From the NCBI RefSeq assembly GCF_004000905.1, contig NZ_BIMD01000006.1:110511-174510 (forward strand): a stretch of 64,000 bases of DNA, written 5' to 3'. Origin of the DNA: Paenibacillus humicus NBRC 102415. Its GTDB lineage: Bacteria > Bacillota > Bacilli > Paenibacillales > Paenibacillaceae. The notes beneath the pieces are model-generated. The model saw only the letters and a list, made by a program, of their open reading frames with translations. It was not told where the DNA came from and did no database searches. Both the position numbers and the translations under genes were made by a program. Shown here piece by piece: positions 8,587-17,376 of this stretch (position 1 is its first letter; each line of letters begins with the position of its first letter).

Positions 8587-9792
8587 CTACGAATTGGCCT
8601 GCCGGCCGACTGCGCGAAGCGGGTTGTCCGTCGCCCGCTTCGCCGATGCGGGCTGACGATTGGCTTCGCGGCTGATGCTGAGCAGCACGCCGACGGACAT
8701 CAGGCTGGCCAGCAGGGAAGAGCCTCCATAACTGATGAACGGAAGCGTGACGCCGGTCAACGGAATCGCATTGGTGACGCCGCCGATGTTGATGAATGCC
8801 TGTACCGCGAACAGAGAGACGATGCCGGCTCCCACAACCGTGCCGTATATATCGGGACAGCGAAGGGCGACAATCAATCCGCGCCACAGGAAGAGCAGGA
8901 ATACGATCAGGAACAACGTGCTTCCGATGAAGCCGAGCTCTTCCCCGATGATGGCGAAGATAAAGTCATTGTAGGCGAACGGCAAGTACTGGACCTTCTG
9001 GATGCCGTGTCCGAGGCCGGCTCCGCTGAATCCGCCATGGCCGAGCGCCATCAGCGAGCGGGCGACCTGATAACCGTCCCCCAGGGAGTCGGCCAGCGGA
9101 TCCTGATAGCTCGTAAACCGGCTGATGCGGTATTCCCACTTGGTTGGCGAGATGAGGAAGGCTACGGCTCCGACAGCGGTCAGGACGATGCCTCCGAAAA
9201 AGGCGGATGCCGCCAGCTGGCGCAGGTTGGCTCCTCCTGCAACGATCATCAGGAACGCGCAGGCCGCTATGACGAGGCAGGAGCCGAGATCCGGCTGCAG
9301 CATGATCATTCCGCATACGATGCCGACGATGACGATGACCGGCACGAGCCCTTTTTTGAAGCTGCGGAACCGTTCCCCTTTTTTGGCGATCAGAGTGCCG
9401 AGATAGAGGATAAGCGCCAGCTTCGCGAATTCCGTCGGCTGTACCGCGAATCCCATCACATTGAACCAGCTTCTTGCCCCGTTGATCTCTCTTGCCACGA
9501 ACGGAACGATCATGAGCATGAAAAAGACGGGAAGAAAGAACAGCATGAACCCCCGCTTGAACACCTGATAGCGGAAATTCATCACAACCAGCATGATGAC
9601 CGTCCCGAGAGCGGCGAACAGGAATTGCTTCTTCAAGTAATAAAGAGGATCATTTCCTGCAGTGCGGCTGACGGCGGCCGTGCTGGAGCTGGAGCTGAAC
9701 ACCATGACGAGACCGAAGCCGACAAGAGCCAGCGTCAGAATCAGGAGCAGGAAGTCCGGCCTGCCGCGGCGGCCCTCCGGATTGACCTTCAT
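8587..9792 (-). CDS. ftsW: SEDS-family peptidoglycan glycosyltransferase FtsW
   Basis: This 401-residue membrane protein of the SEDS family (FtsW/RodA/SpoVE) polymerises lipid II glycan strands, working with a class B penicillin-binding protein. About ten membrane segments are visible. SEDS signatures include INGARSWF, QPTEFAKLALILYLG, a glycine-rich loop (GHGGFSGAGLGHG) and LPFISYGGSS near the C-terminus. FtsW rather than RodA or SpoVE is favoured by the nearby ylaN, as in B. subtilis. AGTAGGTG precedes the ATG. The gene lies 13 bases after yugN on the same strand, suggesting co-transcription. Confidence 0.92.
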   Translation of the reverse strand: MKVNPEGRRGRPDFLLLILTLALVGFGLVMVFSSSSSTAAVSRTAGNDPLYYLKKQFLFAALGTVIMLVVMNFRYQVFKRGFMLFFLPVFFMLMIVPFVAREINGARSWFNVMGFAVQPTEFAKLALILYLGTLIAKKGERFRSFKKGLVPVIVIVGIVCGMIMLQPDLGSCLVIAACAFLMIVAGGANLRQLAASAFFGGIVLTAVGAVAFLISPTKWEYRISRFTSYQDPLADSLGDGYQVARSLMALGHGGFSGAGLGHGIQKVQYLPFAYNDFIFAIIGEELGFIGSTLFLIVFLLFLWRGLIVALRCPDIYGTVVGAGIVSLFAVQAFINIGGVTNAIPLTGVTLPFISYGGSSLLASLMSVGVLLSISREANRQPASAKRATDNPLRAVGRQANS

Positions 9793-9805
9793 GGTTGGCT
9801 GTCAC

Positions 9806-10153
9806 CTACTCGGAAAGCTTATTTTTGAGGTCGGCGAGCTTCTGCTTGGCAGCGCTCAGAATAGGCTGGGGCACGGCGGACTCATATTCGAGGCCGTGCG
9901 GGAAAGTGGCTCGTCCGATATAGACGGATTCAACGGTGAGCACGGCTGCCGGATTTTCCAGCTTGCCTTCGACGGCCCGCGTGCTGATCCGCAGGAAATA
10001 TTCGTAGTTCGTGCCGCGGTCCACGAATTTCAGATCGTATGTAGCGCGGTAGTATTCCCATTGCCAGCGGACGAATCCGAGGCTCTCGGCGCTTTCGTCA
10101 AGGTGGGCCAGATCGCTTTTCAACCCGTTCAAGCCTGAATTTTCAATTAACAT
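9806..10153 (-). CDS. yugN: YugN-like family protein
   Basis: This 115-residue soluble protein is of the YugN-like family, whose function is unknown. The recognisable core is WEYYRATYDLKFVD...YFLRISTRAVEGK. The ATG at 10153 is chosen because GAGGAGG lies about eight bases upstream on the reverse strand; longer in-frame starts have no such site and would run into the promoter. It is followed directly by ftsW in what looks like a two-gene operon. Confidence 0.8.
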   Translation of the reverse strand: MLIENSGLNGLKSDLAHLDESAESLGFVRWQWEYYRATYDLKFVDRGTNYEYFLRISTRAVEGKLENPAAVLTVESVYIGRATFPHGLEYESAVPQPILSAAKQKLADLKNKLSE

Positions 10154-10199
10154 GGGGGAAATCCTCCTCAGCAGCATGGCAAAGACTGTATTCCCTTTC

Positions 10200-10228
10200 A
10201 TATTAGTATGTTTCCAAAGCCAGTGCAA
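10200..10228 (-). promoter_or_regulatory. Sigma-A promoter of yugN-ftsW
   Basis: On the reverse strand TTGCAC (10223-10228), a 17-base spacer and TAATAT (10200-10205), about 45 bases before the yugN start. Confidence 0.65.
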
Positions 10229-10381
10229 CCCTGCGCGGCCTGTCGTCCCGAGCGCCGCGGCAGTATCGTCTACCCCGGCGGGGCCTGCATCTGGTACACT
10301 ACAAGAACAGCAGGAAGATTATAAACGGCCGCTCCGGGAGCCGCCTCTGGCGTCCCGGCACAAGGCAAGGAGGGCAACAGC

Positions 10382-11581
10382 TTGAATCAAGACCAGACCG
10401 CCGCGACGGACAAGCTTTTGGAATTGTATCCGCGCATGGTAAGCGACCGCCGCCATCTGCATCGGCATCCTGAAATCAGCTTCCGGGAAGAGCGTACATC
10501 CGCCTGGATTGGAGATCGTCTGGCAGAAATCGGCTGCGCCTCTGTCCGCAAGGGGGTCGGAGGCTACGGACTTGTCGTCGATCTGAAAGGGGATCATCCG
10601 GGTCCCGTAATCGCGCTGAGAGCGGACATGGACGCTCTGCCGCTCCAGGACTTGAAGGAAGTGGAATACCGCTCCCAGACACCGGGCGTCATGCATGCAT
10701 GCGGGCACGACGCCCATACGTCCTCGCTGCTGGCGATCGCAGAGTACTATCATTCGCTCGACGGCGGCTTCGGCGGCACCCGCAGGCTGCTCTTCCAGCC
10801 CGCGGAGGAGCTTACTCCCGGCGGCGCGCTGCCGATGATCCGCGACGGAGCGCTTGAAGGCGTCGACGTCATCTACGGCGTGCATCTATGGACGCCGGTC
10901 CAGGCCGGTACGGTCAGCATCCGCGGAGGCGCGTTCATGGCCGGCGTGGACGAGTTCACCATCGAGATTACCGGCAAAGGGGGGCATGGAGGGATGCCGG
11001 AGCATACCCGCGACACGATCGTCGCGGGGTCTGCGCTCGTCCAGGCTCTGCAGTCGGTCGTAAGCCGCAATGTCAGCCCTCTCGACACGGCGGTTCTTTC
11101 CATCGGCTCTTTCCAGGCCGGAGAGGCGAGCAATGTCATTGCCGGCAACTGCCGGCTGAAGGGAACGGTGCGCACCTTCGACAAGGGCGTGCGGGACCTG
11201 ATGCGCCAGCGCATCTCCGAGCTCGTCCGGCTCGTATGCGCCGGATTCGGCACCGAAGGGGAGCTGGATTACCGGGAGGGCTACCCGCCGGTCGTCAATG
11301 ACGAGCTGGAGGCGGCCCGCTGCATGGCTGCGGCAGCCGAGCTGTTCGGAGACGGGAATGTCCGCGAGTCGGAGCTGATTACGGCAGGCGAGGACTTCGC
11401 CTATTATCTCGAGCAGGTGCCGGGCTGCTTCATGTTCGTCGGCGCAGGCAATTCCGAGGCGGGCGCCGTGCATCCGCATCATCATCCGAGATTCGACCTC
11501 GACGAAAGCTCGATGCTTCAATCCGCCCGGCTTATGATTGGCTGCGCGGAAAAATATGCCGCCACATTCTCCCGTGAATGA
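10382..11581 (+). CDS. M20D-family amidohydrolase / carboxypeptidase
   Basis: This 399-residue metal-dependent hydrolase is of the M20D group (N-acyl-amino acid amidohydrolase, hippurate hydrolase, IAA-amino acid hydrolase). Family marks are visible: HRHPEISF near the start, ALRADMDALP, HACGHDAHTS (metal ligands), FQPAEE (catalytic glutamates), GKGGHGGMPE in the dimerisation domain and a histidine-rich HPHHHPRFD near the C-terminus. It starts at TTG with AAGGAGG upstream. The exact substrate (acetyl-diaminopimelate, hippurate or other acyl-amino acids) cannot be told from sequence. No pathway genes are adjacent. Confidence 0.88.
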   Translation: MNQDQTAATDKLLELYPRMVSDRRHLHRHPEISFREERTSAWIGDRLAEIGCASVRKGVGGYGLVVDLKGDHPGPVIALRADMDALPLQDLKEVEYRSQTPGVMHACGHDAHTSSLLAIAEYYHSLDGGFGGTRRLLFQPAEELTPGGALPMIRDGALEGVDVIYGVHLWTPVQAGTVSIRGGAFMAGVDEFTIEITGKGGHGGMPEHTRDTIVAGSALVQALQSVVSRNVSPLDTAVLSIGSFQAGEASNVIAGNCRLKGTVRTFDKGVRDLMRQRISELVRLVCAGFGTEGELDYREGYPPVVNDELEAARCMAAAAELFGDGNVRESELITAGEDFAYYLEQVPGCFMFVGAGNSEAGAVHPHHHPRFDLDESSMLQSARLMIGCAEKYAATFSRE

Positions 11582-11678
11582 CCTCATGGAGGCATGCGCA
11601 CGATAAGGAAACAACCGGACTTCCTGTGCTGGAAAGCAGGACGGAACGAACCGGCCAATTTCTTGGGAGGTCAAGCGC

Positions 11679-12116
11679 ATGCCAGTTGCGGTATCACAGA
11701 TCATGAGCAAGCCTTGCATCACTGCTACGCTGAAGGACAATGTGTATGAACTGGCCGTGCTGATGAAGGACCACGGCATCGGCTTCGTTCCGATCGTCGA
11801 GGGCGAGAGGCTGATCGGAGTCGTGACGGACCGGGATCTTGTCGTGCGGGGATATGCCGGCAAGCATTCCGGCTCCACCGCCGTAATCGAAGTCATGACG
11901 CCGAACCCGGTCACGCTGAGCCCGGCTGACACGGCCGAGGAAGCGGGCCGCCTGTTCGCGGAAAAGGAGATCCGCAGGCTGCCCGTCGTGGAAGACGGCC
12001 GCTTGATCGGCGTTGTCGCGATCGGGGATCTCGCCGTACGCGACAGATTTGCGGATGAAGCGGGACATGCGCTGAGCGCCATATCCGAGGCGGCTCCGTC
12101 CCCGTTCGTCCATTGA
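11679..12116 (+). CDS. CBS-domain pair protein
   Basis: This 145-residue protein consists almost entirely of two CBS domains (residues ~8-60 and ~72-125), which form a Bateman module that usually binds adenosine nucleotides. VTDRDLVVRG and VAIGDLAVRDR are the characteristic ends of each repeat. GGGAGGTC precedes the ATG. Stand-alone CBS pairs often act as energy sensors; the partner is unknown here. It is followed by a strong terminator, so it is probably transcribed alone or with the upstream hydrolase 97 bases away. Confidence 0.88.
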   Translation: MPVAVSQIMSKPCITATLKDNVYELAVLMKDHGIGFVPIVEGERLIGVVTDRDLVVRGYAGKHSGSTAVIEVMTPNPVTLSPADTAEEAGRLFAEKEIRRLPVVEDGRLIGVVAIGDLAVRDRFADEAGHALSAISEAAPSPFVH

Positions 12117-12130
12117 CAGGCATAGGAAAG

Positions 12131-12169
12131 AAAAAGGCCGGCATCCCTTCGGGAACTGCCGGCCTTTTT
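12131..12169 (+). terminator. Terminator after the CBS-domain gene
   Basis: Stem AAAAAGGCCGGCA / TGCCGGCCTTTTT (12131-12143 and 12157-12169) with an inner TCCC/GGGA hairpin. Confidence 0.92.
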
Positions 12170-12268
12170 GCTTCAGCCCCTCCTATGCGCGGCCAGGCGG
12201 CATAAAAAGGCTGGGTTTTGCCCCATACTGTCAGCATTGGCAAGTGATAAAAGGAGGCTGGGTCTAAC

Positions 12269-13927
12269 ATGCTGAAGCGGAAGAGCGGCCCGCTTGTCGT
12301 GCTGGAGGACGGCACGGTGCTGCTGGACGATGCCCATCCCGGAGCCGAAAAGGCCAGGGAAGCGCTCGCGGGCTTTGCCGAGCTCGTCAAGCGTCCCGGC
12401 ACGATGCATACCTACCGAATGACCCCGCTGAGCGTATGGAATGCTGCTTCCCAAGGCAAGCCGGCGGAAGAAATCCTGGACTGCCTAGAAGCCAATGCGC
12501 GGTACGGGGTGCCGGGCGCGGCCGCCGGCAGAGTGAAGCAGTGGCTCAGCAGGTACGGGGAGCTGGAGCTGACATCGATTGAAGACGGCATGCTGCTGCT
12601 GTCCGGACCCGCCGCAAGGCTGCGGGAAATTACGGACGAGTGCATCGCTTCATGGGGGGCTGCCCGCGCAGCCGATGGAATCGCCGTTCCGGGCGATCGC
12701 CGGGGAGATCTGAAGAGAGAGCTGCTGCGGATGGGCATGCCGGTCGTCGACCATGCCGGCTACCGGGAAGGCGAAGCGCTCCGCATCGGTCTGCGCGGCG
12801 AGCTGCCCTCGGGCAAGCCGTTCCGGCTGAGGGATTACCAGCTGCAAGCGGTGGAACGGTTTTGCCGGGACGGCGTCCAGGGAGAGGGCGGCAGCGGCGT
12901 CATCGTGCTGCCGTGCGGAGCGGGCAAGACCGTCGTTGGCGCCGCCGCTCTCGCCAGGCTCGGCTGCGCGACGCTGATCCTGACATCGGGCACGACCTCC
13001 GTACGGCAGTGGCGACGAGAGCTGGTGGAAAAAACGACGATCGCGGAGGATGACATCGGCGAATATACGGGGGAGAACAAGCAAGTACGGCCGGTCACCA
13101 TCGCCTCGTATCAGATTATGGGACGCCGGGGCAGCGGAGGCCATATGGATTTGTTCAGCCGCAGGGACTGGGGCCTCATCATCTACGACGAGGTGCATCT
13201 GCTTCCGGCTCCGGTATTCCGGTTGACCGCCGAGCTGCAGGCGACGCGGAGGCTGGGCCTGACAGCGACGCTCGTGCGCGAGGACGGGCGAGCCGAGGAT
13301 GTCTTTTCCCTGATCGGCCCCAAGCTGTTCGAGCTGCCGTGGAAGGCGCTTGAGCGCGAGGGCTGGATCGCCGCGGTCAGCTGCCGGGAGGTGAGGGTGC
13401 CGCTGCCGGAGGAAGACGGGGAAACATACGATGGGGCGGGAGCCCGCGCCCAGCTGCGGCTCGCCGGAGAAAATCCCCGCAAGGCGGAGGCGGTGCGCCG
13501 GCTTCTGGAAAGGCATCCGGGGAAACCTGCGCTCGTCATCGGCCAGTACTTGCGGCAGCTGTCCAGCCTCGGGAGGGAGCTCGAAGCTCCCGTGCTGTCG
13601 GGCAGCACGCCGCCCGAGGAGCGGGAGGAGCTGTACAGCCGCTTCAATTCCGGCAGCCTGCCTGTGCTGGTCGTATCCAAGGTCGCGAATTTCGCGATCG
13701 ATATGCCCGATGCGGCCGTCGCCATTCAAGTATCGGGCAGCTACGGCTCCCGACAGGAGGAAGCGCAGCGGATTGGCAGGCTGCTGCGGCCGAAGGAAGA
13801 TAACCGGGCTTATTTCTATACGGTCGTGACGGAAGGGACAAAGGAAACGGAATTCGCGTTGAAGCGGCAGCTGTTCATGATCGAACAGGGCTATACGTAC
13901 GAGATCGCGGAAAAGGGGTCTTTATGA
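12269..13927 (+). CDS. XPB-type superfamily 2 DNA helicase
   Basis: This 552-residue ATP-dependent DNA helicase resembles XPB/ERCC3. Residues ~8-105 form a domain like that of the XPB/Ssl2 family (HTYRMTPLSVWNAAS...). Residues ~185-370 are helicase domain 1, with Walker A CGAGKT, DEVH box YDEVHLLPA and LGLTATLVREDG, which includes the RED motif typical of XPB. Residues ~390-540 are domain 2, ending GSRQEEAQRIGRLLRP. The ATG has AAAGGAGG upstream. It overlaps the next gene by four bases (ATGA), implying translational coupling. A role in DNA repair or duplex unwinding is likely by homology, but bacterial XPB is poorly studied. Confidence 0.9.
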   Translation: MLKRKSGPLVVLEDGTVLLDDAHPGAEKAREALAGFAELVKRPGTMHTYRMTPLSVWNAASQGKPAEEILDCLEANARYGVPGAAAGRVKQWLSRYGELELTSIEDGMLLLSGPAARLREITDECIASWGAARAADGIAVPGDRRGDLKRELLRMGMPVVDHAGYREGEALRIGLRGELPSGKPFRLRDYQLQAVERFCRDGVQGEGGSGVIVLPCGAGKTVVGAAALARLGCATLILTSGTTSVRQWRRELVEKTTIAEDDIGEYTGENKQVRPVTIASYQIMGRRGSGGHMDLFSRRDWGLIIYDEVHLLPAPVFRLTAELQATRRLGLTATLVREDGRAEDVFSLIGPKLFELPWKALEREGWIAAVSCREVRVPLPEEDGETYDGAGARAQLRLAGENPRKAEAVRRLLERHPGKPALVIGQYLRQLSSLGRELEAPVLSGSTPPEEREELYSRFNSGSLPVLVVSKVANFAIDMPDAAVAIQVSGSYGSRQEEAQRIGRLLRPKEDNRAYFYTVVTEGTKETEFALKRQLFMIEQGYTYEIAEKGSL

Positions 13928-15684
13928 TGGGCTCTGACAAGCCTTGGGAGCGCAGCAAAGCTGTCCGTCCTACCCGGAGACGCAGCGATCCGGTGATTAC
14001 GCCGGAGCTGCCGGGCTCTGCCGGACCTTTCTCCGGAGAGGATTCGGAAGCGGAGATCTGGAGCCGCTTGAGCCCGGTCTCGAAGGATGTGCTCCGCTGT
14101 CTGCTGACGAGATTCGGCGTCCATCCTGCCGAGGAGGGGCGGCTGCTGGAGGAAGCCGCCGCAGGCTGCTGGTCGGGACTGGAGCTGCGTGCCGGCCTGT
14201 CCGGCCTGCAGGCAGCCGGAGCCGTGCAAGCGAGGCTGCGCTTCTGGGGGGAGCGCGCCGTCGCCGTGACGGCCGGCTCGTACTTGAAATGGGCGGCCGT
14301 TGCCAGCCCATGGATTGCTGCGGACGAGGAGGCGGCGCACCGCAGCGCCGCGTCGGCCGTAAGCGGAGGCGGCGCTCTGTACAGCCGCGCTCTGCTGGGG
14401 GCACTAGCGGAGCTTGCCCGAAGCGGACCGGTACTCACCGTGAAGGGAAGGCTTCATGGGAGCACCGTTAAAGCTCTGGAGCAGGCAGCGGGCTTGAGCC
14501 CCGAATCCTTTATCCAGCTGGACCCTTCCTTGAGGCTGGACTATCCCGGCTCGGTCGCGCTCGTGCTCGACTGGTCTTTCAGCAGCGGCATTTTGCGTCC
14601 TGGACGAGCCTGGAGCTGGGATGCGCAGAAGCTGCGGACATGGCTTGACGAGCCTCTGATGCAGCGGGAAAGGGGGCTGTTCAGGTGGATATTGGATCGG
14701 GCTGTCCGCCGTTCGGCGGAAGCGGCTGCCGCTGCGTCGGTCATCTCCAGTCTGAGGGAGGATGTCTGGTACAGCGTGCCCAAGCTGGAGCAGCTATGCC
14801 GGTCGCGCTCCGTGTGGCCTGCAGGCTGCCCGGGCCGGGACAGCGCGGCATGGACCGGGCTGCTGGAATGGCTGGCGGGCTGCGGCTGGGCCGAATGGGG
14901 CGAAACGGAGCAAGGAGAGTCCTGCTTCCGGCTGCTCCTCTCTGCTGAAGGCTGCGGGGAGGATGGGGATTCAGAGGGGGACGAGCCGCTTCTGCTGCAG
15001 CCTGACGGAGATATATGGGCGGGAGCCTGGACTTCGTATCGTCAGCTCTGGCCGCTCGAGCTCGTTGCCGAACGTGGAGAAGTGAGGGAGCTCACTGCCT
15101 ACCGGCTTACAGAAAAATCTCTGAAAAGGTCGGCGGCGCTCGGCATTGGGGCTGGCCAGCTGCGGGAATGGCTGGCCGGCGCCTCGGGAGCGGCGCTGCC
15201 TCCGCAGGTGGAAGCGCTTCTGGCGCAATGCTTGCCCGGGACGGAGAGCCGCAGCACCCTCTTCGCCGTCGAGGAGAGCGGGGAGGACGCTGCAGGAAGC
15301 AGCGGCAGGCCTTGCTGGCAGCCGTCGGATCCTTCCTTGACCTTTGCCTCGCTCGAACCGGCGCCGGCGGCCGAGGTTCAGCCTTGGCTTGTCCTGCAAG
15401 CGGAGAAGCTGCCCGCTGCCTGGACAGCCGCCCCGCGCAGCTATCGCCCGTCCGCTTGCCGCCAGCTGCTGGAGAGCGCGGTCCGGCTGCATATTCCCGT
15501 GGAGCTTCATGACGGGGAAAGCGCCGGCATATTCGTTCCGCTCCAAGTACAGGGGGACGGCGACGGCTGGGCTGCGGAAGGCTTCTACCGGAAGGACAAT
15601 GAAGCCAGAGTGCCGGCGATGCTGATTCCCGGCCAAGTCGGCCGAATCCGGCTGCACATTCCCGGAAACGCACCCGCCCGCTGA
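13924..15684 (+). CDS. Helicase-associated protein with XPB/Ssl2-like domain
   Basis: This 586-residue protein has no ATPase motifs. Residues ~355-450 (LLLQPDGDIWAG, then ELTAYRLTEKSLKRSAALG...LREWLAG) resemble the same XPB/Ssl2-like domain found at the N-terminus of the upstream helicase. The N-terminal ~340 residues are alpha-helical and alanine/leucine/arginine-rich, probably winged-helix modules. It starts inside the helicase stop codon (ATGA overlap), so the two products are likely made together and act as a complex. Similar helicase-associated proteins accompany XPB in some other bacteria. Exact function is unknown. Confidence 0.75.
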   Translation: MMGSDKPWERSKAVRPTRRRSDPVITPELPGSAGPFSGEDSEAEIWSRLSPVSKDVLRCLLTRFGVHPAEEGRLLEEAAAGCWSGLELRAGLSGLQAAGAVQARLRFWGERAVAVTAGSYLKWAAVASPWIAADEEAAHRSAASAVSGGGALYSRALLGALAELARSGPVLTVKGRLHGSTVKALEQAAGLSPESFIQLDPSLRLDYPGSVALVLDWSFSSGILRPGRAWSWDAQKLRTWLDEPLMQRERGLFRWILDRAVRRSAEAAAAASVISSLREDVWYSVPKLEQLCRSRSVWPAGCPGRDSAAWTGLLEWLAGCGWAEWGETEQGESCFRLLLSAEGCGEDGDSEGDEPLLLQPDGDIWAGAWTSYRQLWPLELVAERGEVRELTAYRLTEKSLKRSAALGIGAGQLREWLAGASGAALPPQVEALLAQCLPGTESRSTLFAVEESGEDAAGSSGRPCWQPSDPSLTFASLEPAPAAEVQPWLVLQAEKLPAAWTAAPRSYRPSACRQLLESAVRLHIPVELHDGESAGIFVPLQVQGDGDGWAAEGFYRKDNEARVPAMLIPGQVGRIRLHIPGNAPAR

Positions 15685-15770
15685 AGGCGTCTACCGAAGC
15701 TCAATCGGGTATGCTATGATAGGAGCAAGCCGGAAGGAGACCTTCCCCGGCAGGAAGGAGTGGACCGATC

Positions 15771-16232
15771 TTGCAGCAGCTTGAGATTGCGGAGCAGACG
15801 CCGCTGGATATGGCGCCAGTCGTGCTCTGCGCCTATGAACTGGGCGATTACATCAACCAATCGGCCGAAGTGGCGGATTATTTATATTGGAAGAACGAAG
15901 TCGAACACAACCCGGAGGTCGCCTCGCTGAGGGCGAGATTCAACCGGGCGAAGGAATTCTTCTCCGAATGCGAGCGCTTCGGAAGGTTCCATCCCGACTA
16001 TCATGCGGCCAAGGATAAAGTGAAGGCTGTCGAAGCCGAGATGGCGCAGGTGGAATGCATCCGCCGCTACAAGGAAGCCGAGGAGGTCGTGGATACGCTG
16101 CTCTATGACGTATCCCTGATGATCGCCGAATCGGTATCCGGCTCGATCAAGGTGCCGGGCAACAATCCGCTGCCGTCGGGCGGCTGCGGCGGAGGCGGCT
16201 CCTGCAGCTGCGGAAGCGGGGGGTGCGGCTGA
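15771..16232 (+). CDS. ylbF: YlbF/YmcA family regulator (RicF)
   Basis: This 153-residue helical protein is of the YlbF/YmcA family. In B. subtilis RicF acts with RicA and RicT in a complex carrying iron-sulfur clusters, which affects competence, sporulation, biofilm formation and RNase Y-dependent mRNA processing. Helices span residues ~20-115. The tail from about residue 135 is Gly/Cys-rich with five cysteines (GGCGGGGSCSCGSGGCG), fitting cluster binding. It starts at TTG with AGGAAGGAG ten bases upstream. Its stop codon overlaps the ylbG start (TGATG). Confidence 0.9.
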   Translation: MQQLEIAEQTPLDMAPVVLCAYELGDYINQSAEVADYLYWKNEVEHNPEVASLRARFNRAKEFFSECERFGRFHPDYHAAKDKVKAVEAEMAQVECIRRYKEAEEVVDTLLYDVSLMIAESVSGSIKVPGNNPLPSGGCGGGGSCSCGSGGCG

Positions 16233-16537
16233 TGGAGCATTCCGAGTCGATGCCGGCCGTCGAAGCGGCTTCGTTCCCCGAACAGCGTAAGGGCTACATC
16301 GTCTGGGTGAGCGACGCCAAATCGGCCCGCAGCCTGGAGAAATACGGCAACGTGCATTACATTTCGCGGCGGCTGCATTATGCCGTTATCTACATCGATT
16401 CGGGGCGCGAGGAAGAGACGCTGCGCAACATTCACCGCCTGCCGTACGTCAAGAAGACGGAACGCTCCCTCCGGAACGAGATCAAGACGGAATACACCAA
16501 GGAAAATCCGGACAAAACGCGTTTCTACAGCATGTAG
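16232..16537 (+). CDS. ylbG: YlbG (DUF2129) family protein
   Basis: This 101-residue cytosolic protein of the YlbG family has the core GYIVWVSDAKSARSLEKYGNV...AVIYID...LPYVKKTERS. Its function is unknown. It follows ylbF with a one-base overlap, the same pair order as in B. subtilis. The start is the ATG within TGATG, preceded by GCGGGGGGTG. A terminator follows, so the B. subtilis continuation (ylbH, coaD) is not present here. Confidence 0.9.
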   Translation: MEHSESMPAVEAASFPEQRKGYIVWVSDAKSARSLEKYGNVHYISRRLHYAVIYIDSGREEETLRNIHRLPYVKKTERSLRNEIKTEYTKENPDKTRFYSM

Positions 16538-16562
16538 ATGCAGCGTCCGGCTTCGGTGGCCC

Positions 16563-16597
16563 AAGACCTTCGACCTCTGGCGGGCGAGGGTCTTTTT
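16563..16597 (+). terminator. Terminator after ylbG
   Basis: Stem AAGACCTTCG / CGAGGGTCTT (one G-U pair) at 16563-16572 and 16585-16594, running into a T tract. Confidence 0.8.
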
Positions 16598-16649
16598 TCT
16601 TGTACAAAAACCCAAAATGTGACAATAATGGAGAGTCCTATTTTTTAAT

Positions 16650-16677
16650 TTGAAATTGGAAATAGACATGGTAGAAT
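16650..16677 (+). promoter_or_regulatory. Sigma-A promoter of the unknown gene at 16733
   Basis: TTGAAA (16650-16655), a 16-base spacer and TAGAAT (16672-16677) in a locally AT-rich stretch. Confidence 0.6.
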
Positions 16678-16732
16678 AAACCTAATCATAAACTAGATAT
16701 AAAGGCCTGCTTCCCAGGGAGGAGTGGACAAG

Positions 16733-17170
16733 ATGAAGGATAGAACGACGGAACGCTGGAACACGTACGAGACGTTTCATGTTGAACTGGGCGAGAAGCG
16801 AGTGGCGGATGTCATCATCACTCATCATGCGAAGCTCCGCTGGGCAGACCGGGTGGAGAGCGTCAAGACCGGTTTCGACGACATCGCGGAATATATCTGG
16901 CAATGTCTCAAGCAAGGACGGATCGAATCCTATTACCGGAACGAAGAGGATGTCTACCTCATTGACGACGATCTGGTTTTCGTGGCGGAATTTAGCGATT
17001 CGGAGAAGGAATTCGATCTTGCCGGCACGCCGCTCCAGAAAATGATTGTCGTCACATTTTTGGGAAGAATGTCGGAAACGATCGAGCTGAGGGACTTAAA
17101 GTCCTATTACTCCTGGCTGCGGCATTCCCGGCGCATGACCTTAATCAAAAACAGCCGTAAAAGGAAATGA
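16733..17170 (+). CDS. Conserved-looking protein of unknown function
   Basis: This 145-residue soluble protein is not recognised with certainty. The N-terminal part has ADVIITHHAKLRWADRV, which recalls the HAxxR start of DUF4258/RelE-fold-like proteins. A strand-rich middle (YLIDDDLVFVAEF) and MIVVTFLGRM follow, and the C-terminus is basic (SRRMTLIKNSRKRK). GGGAGGAG lies eight bases before the ATG, and a promoter lies just upstream. It stands alone, with no antitoxin-like neighbour. The RelE-like idea is only a suggestion from the pattern. Confidence 0.75.
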   Translation: MKDRTTERWNTYETFHVELGEKRVADVIITHHAKLRWADRVESVKTGFDDIAEYIWQCLKQGRIESYYRNEEDVYLIDDDLVFVAEFSDSEKEFDLAGTPLQKMIVVTFLGRMSETIELRDLKSYYSWLRHSRRMTLIKNSRKRK

Positions 17171-17376
17171 CATATTATAACAATTATTATGATGTAGATG
17201 GAAATAGTGGAAACGGGTTTCCTGCTCCTAAGCGGCGAGGCCTGTTTTTTTCTATTTATTCCGATAGTTATGTTTTAGGCGCGGGTACGTTATAATGGAC
17301 AAGAAAATGAGCGGGCATGTCCGGCCGGCAGCCGAAGCCGGATCAGGCCGATGCCGCCCGAAAGGATGACAATAAG

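Noticed and set aside
17171..17376. Possible promoter or terminator between the unknown gene and the LysR gene
   Set aside because: TATAAT near 17291 has no acceptable -35 at 16-18 bases, and no convincing hairpin precedes the T tract near 17245; left unannotated.
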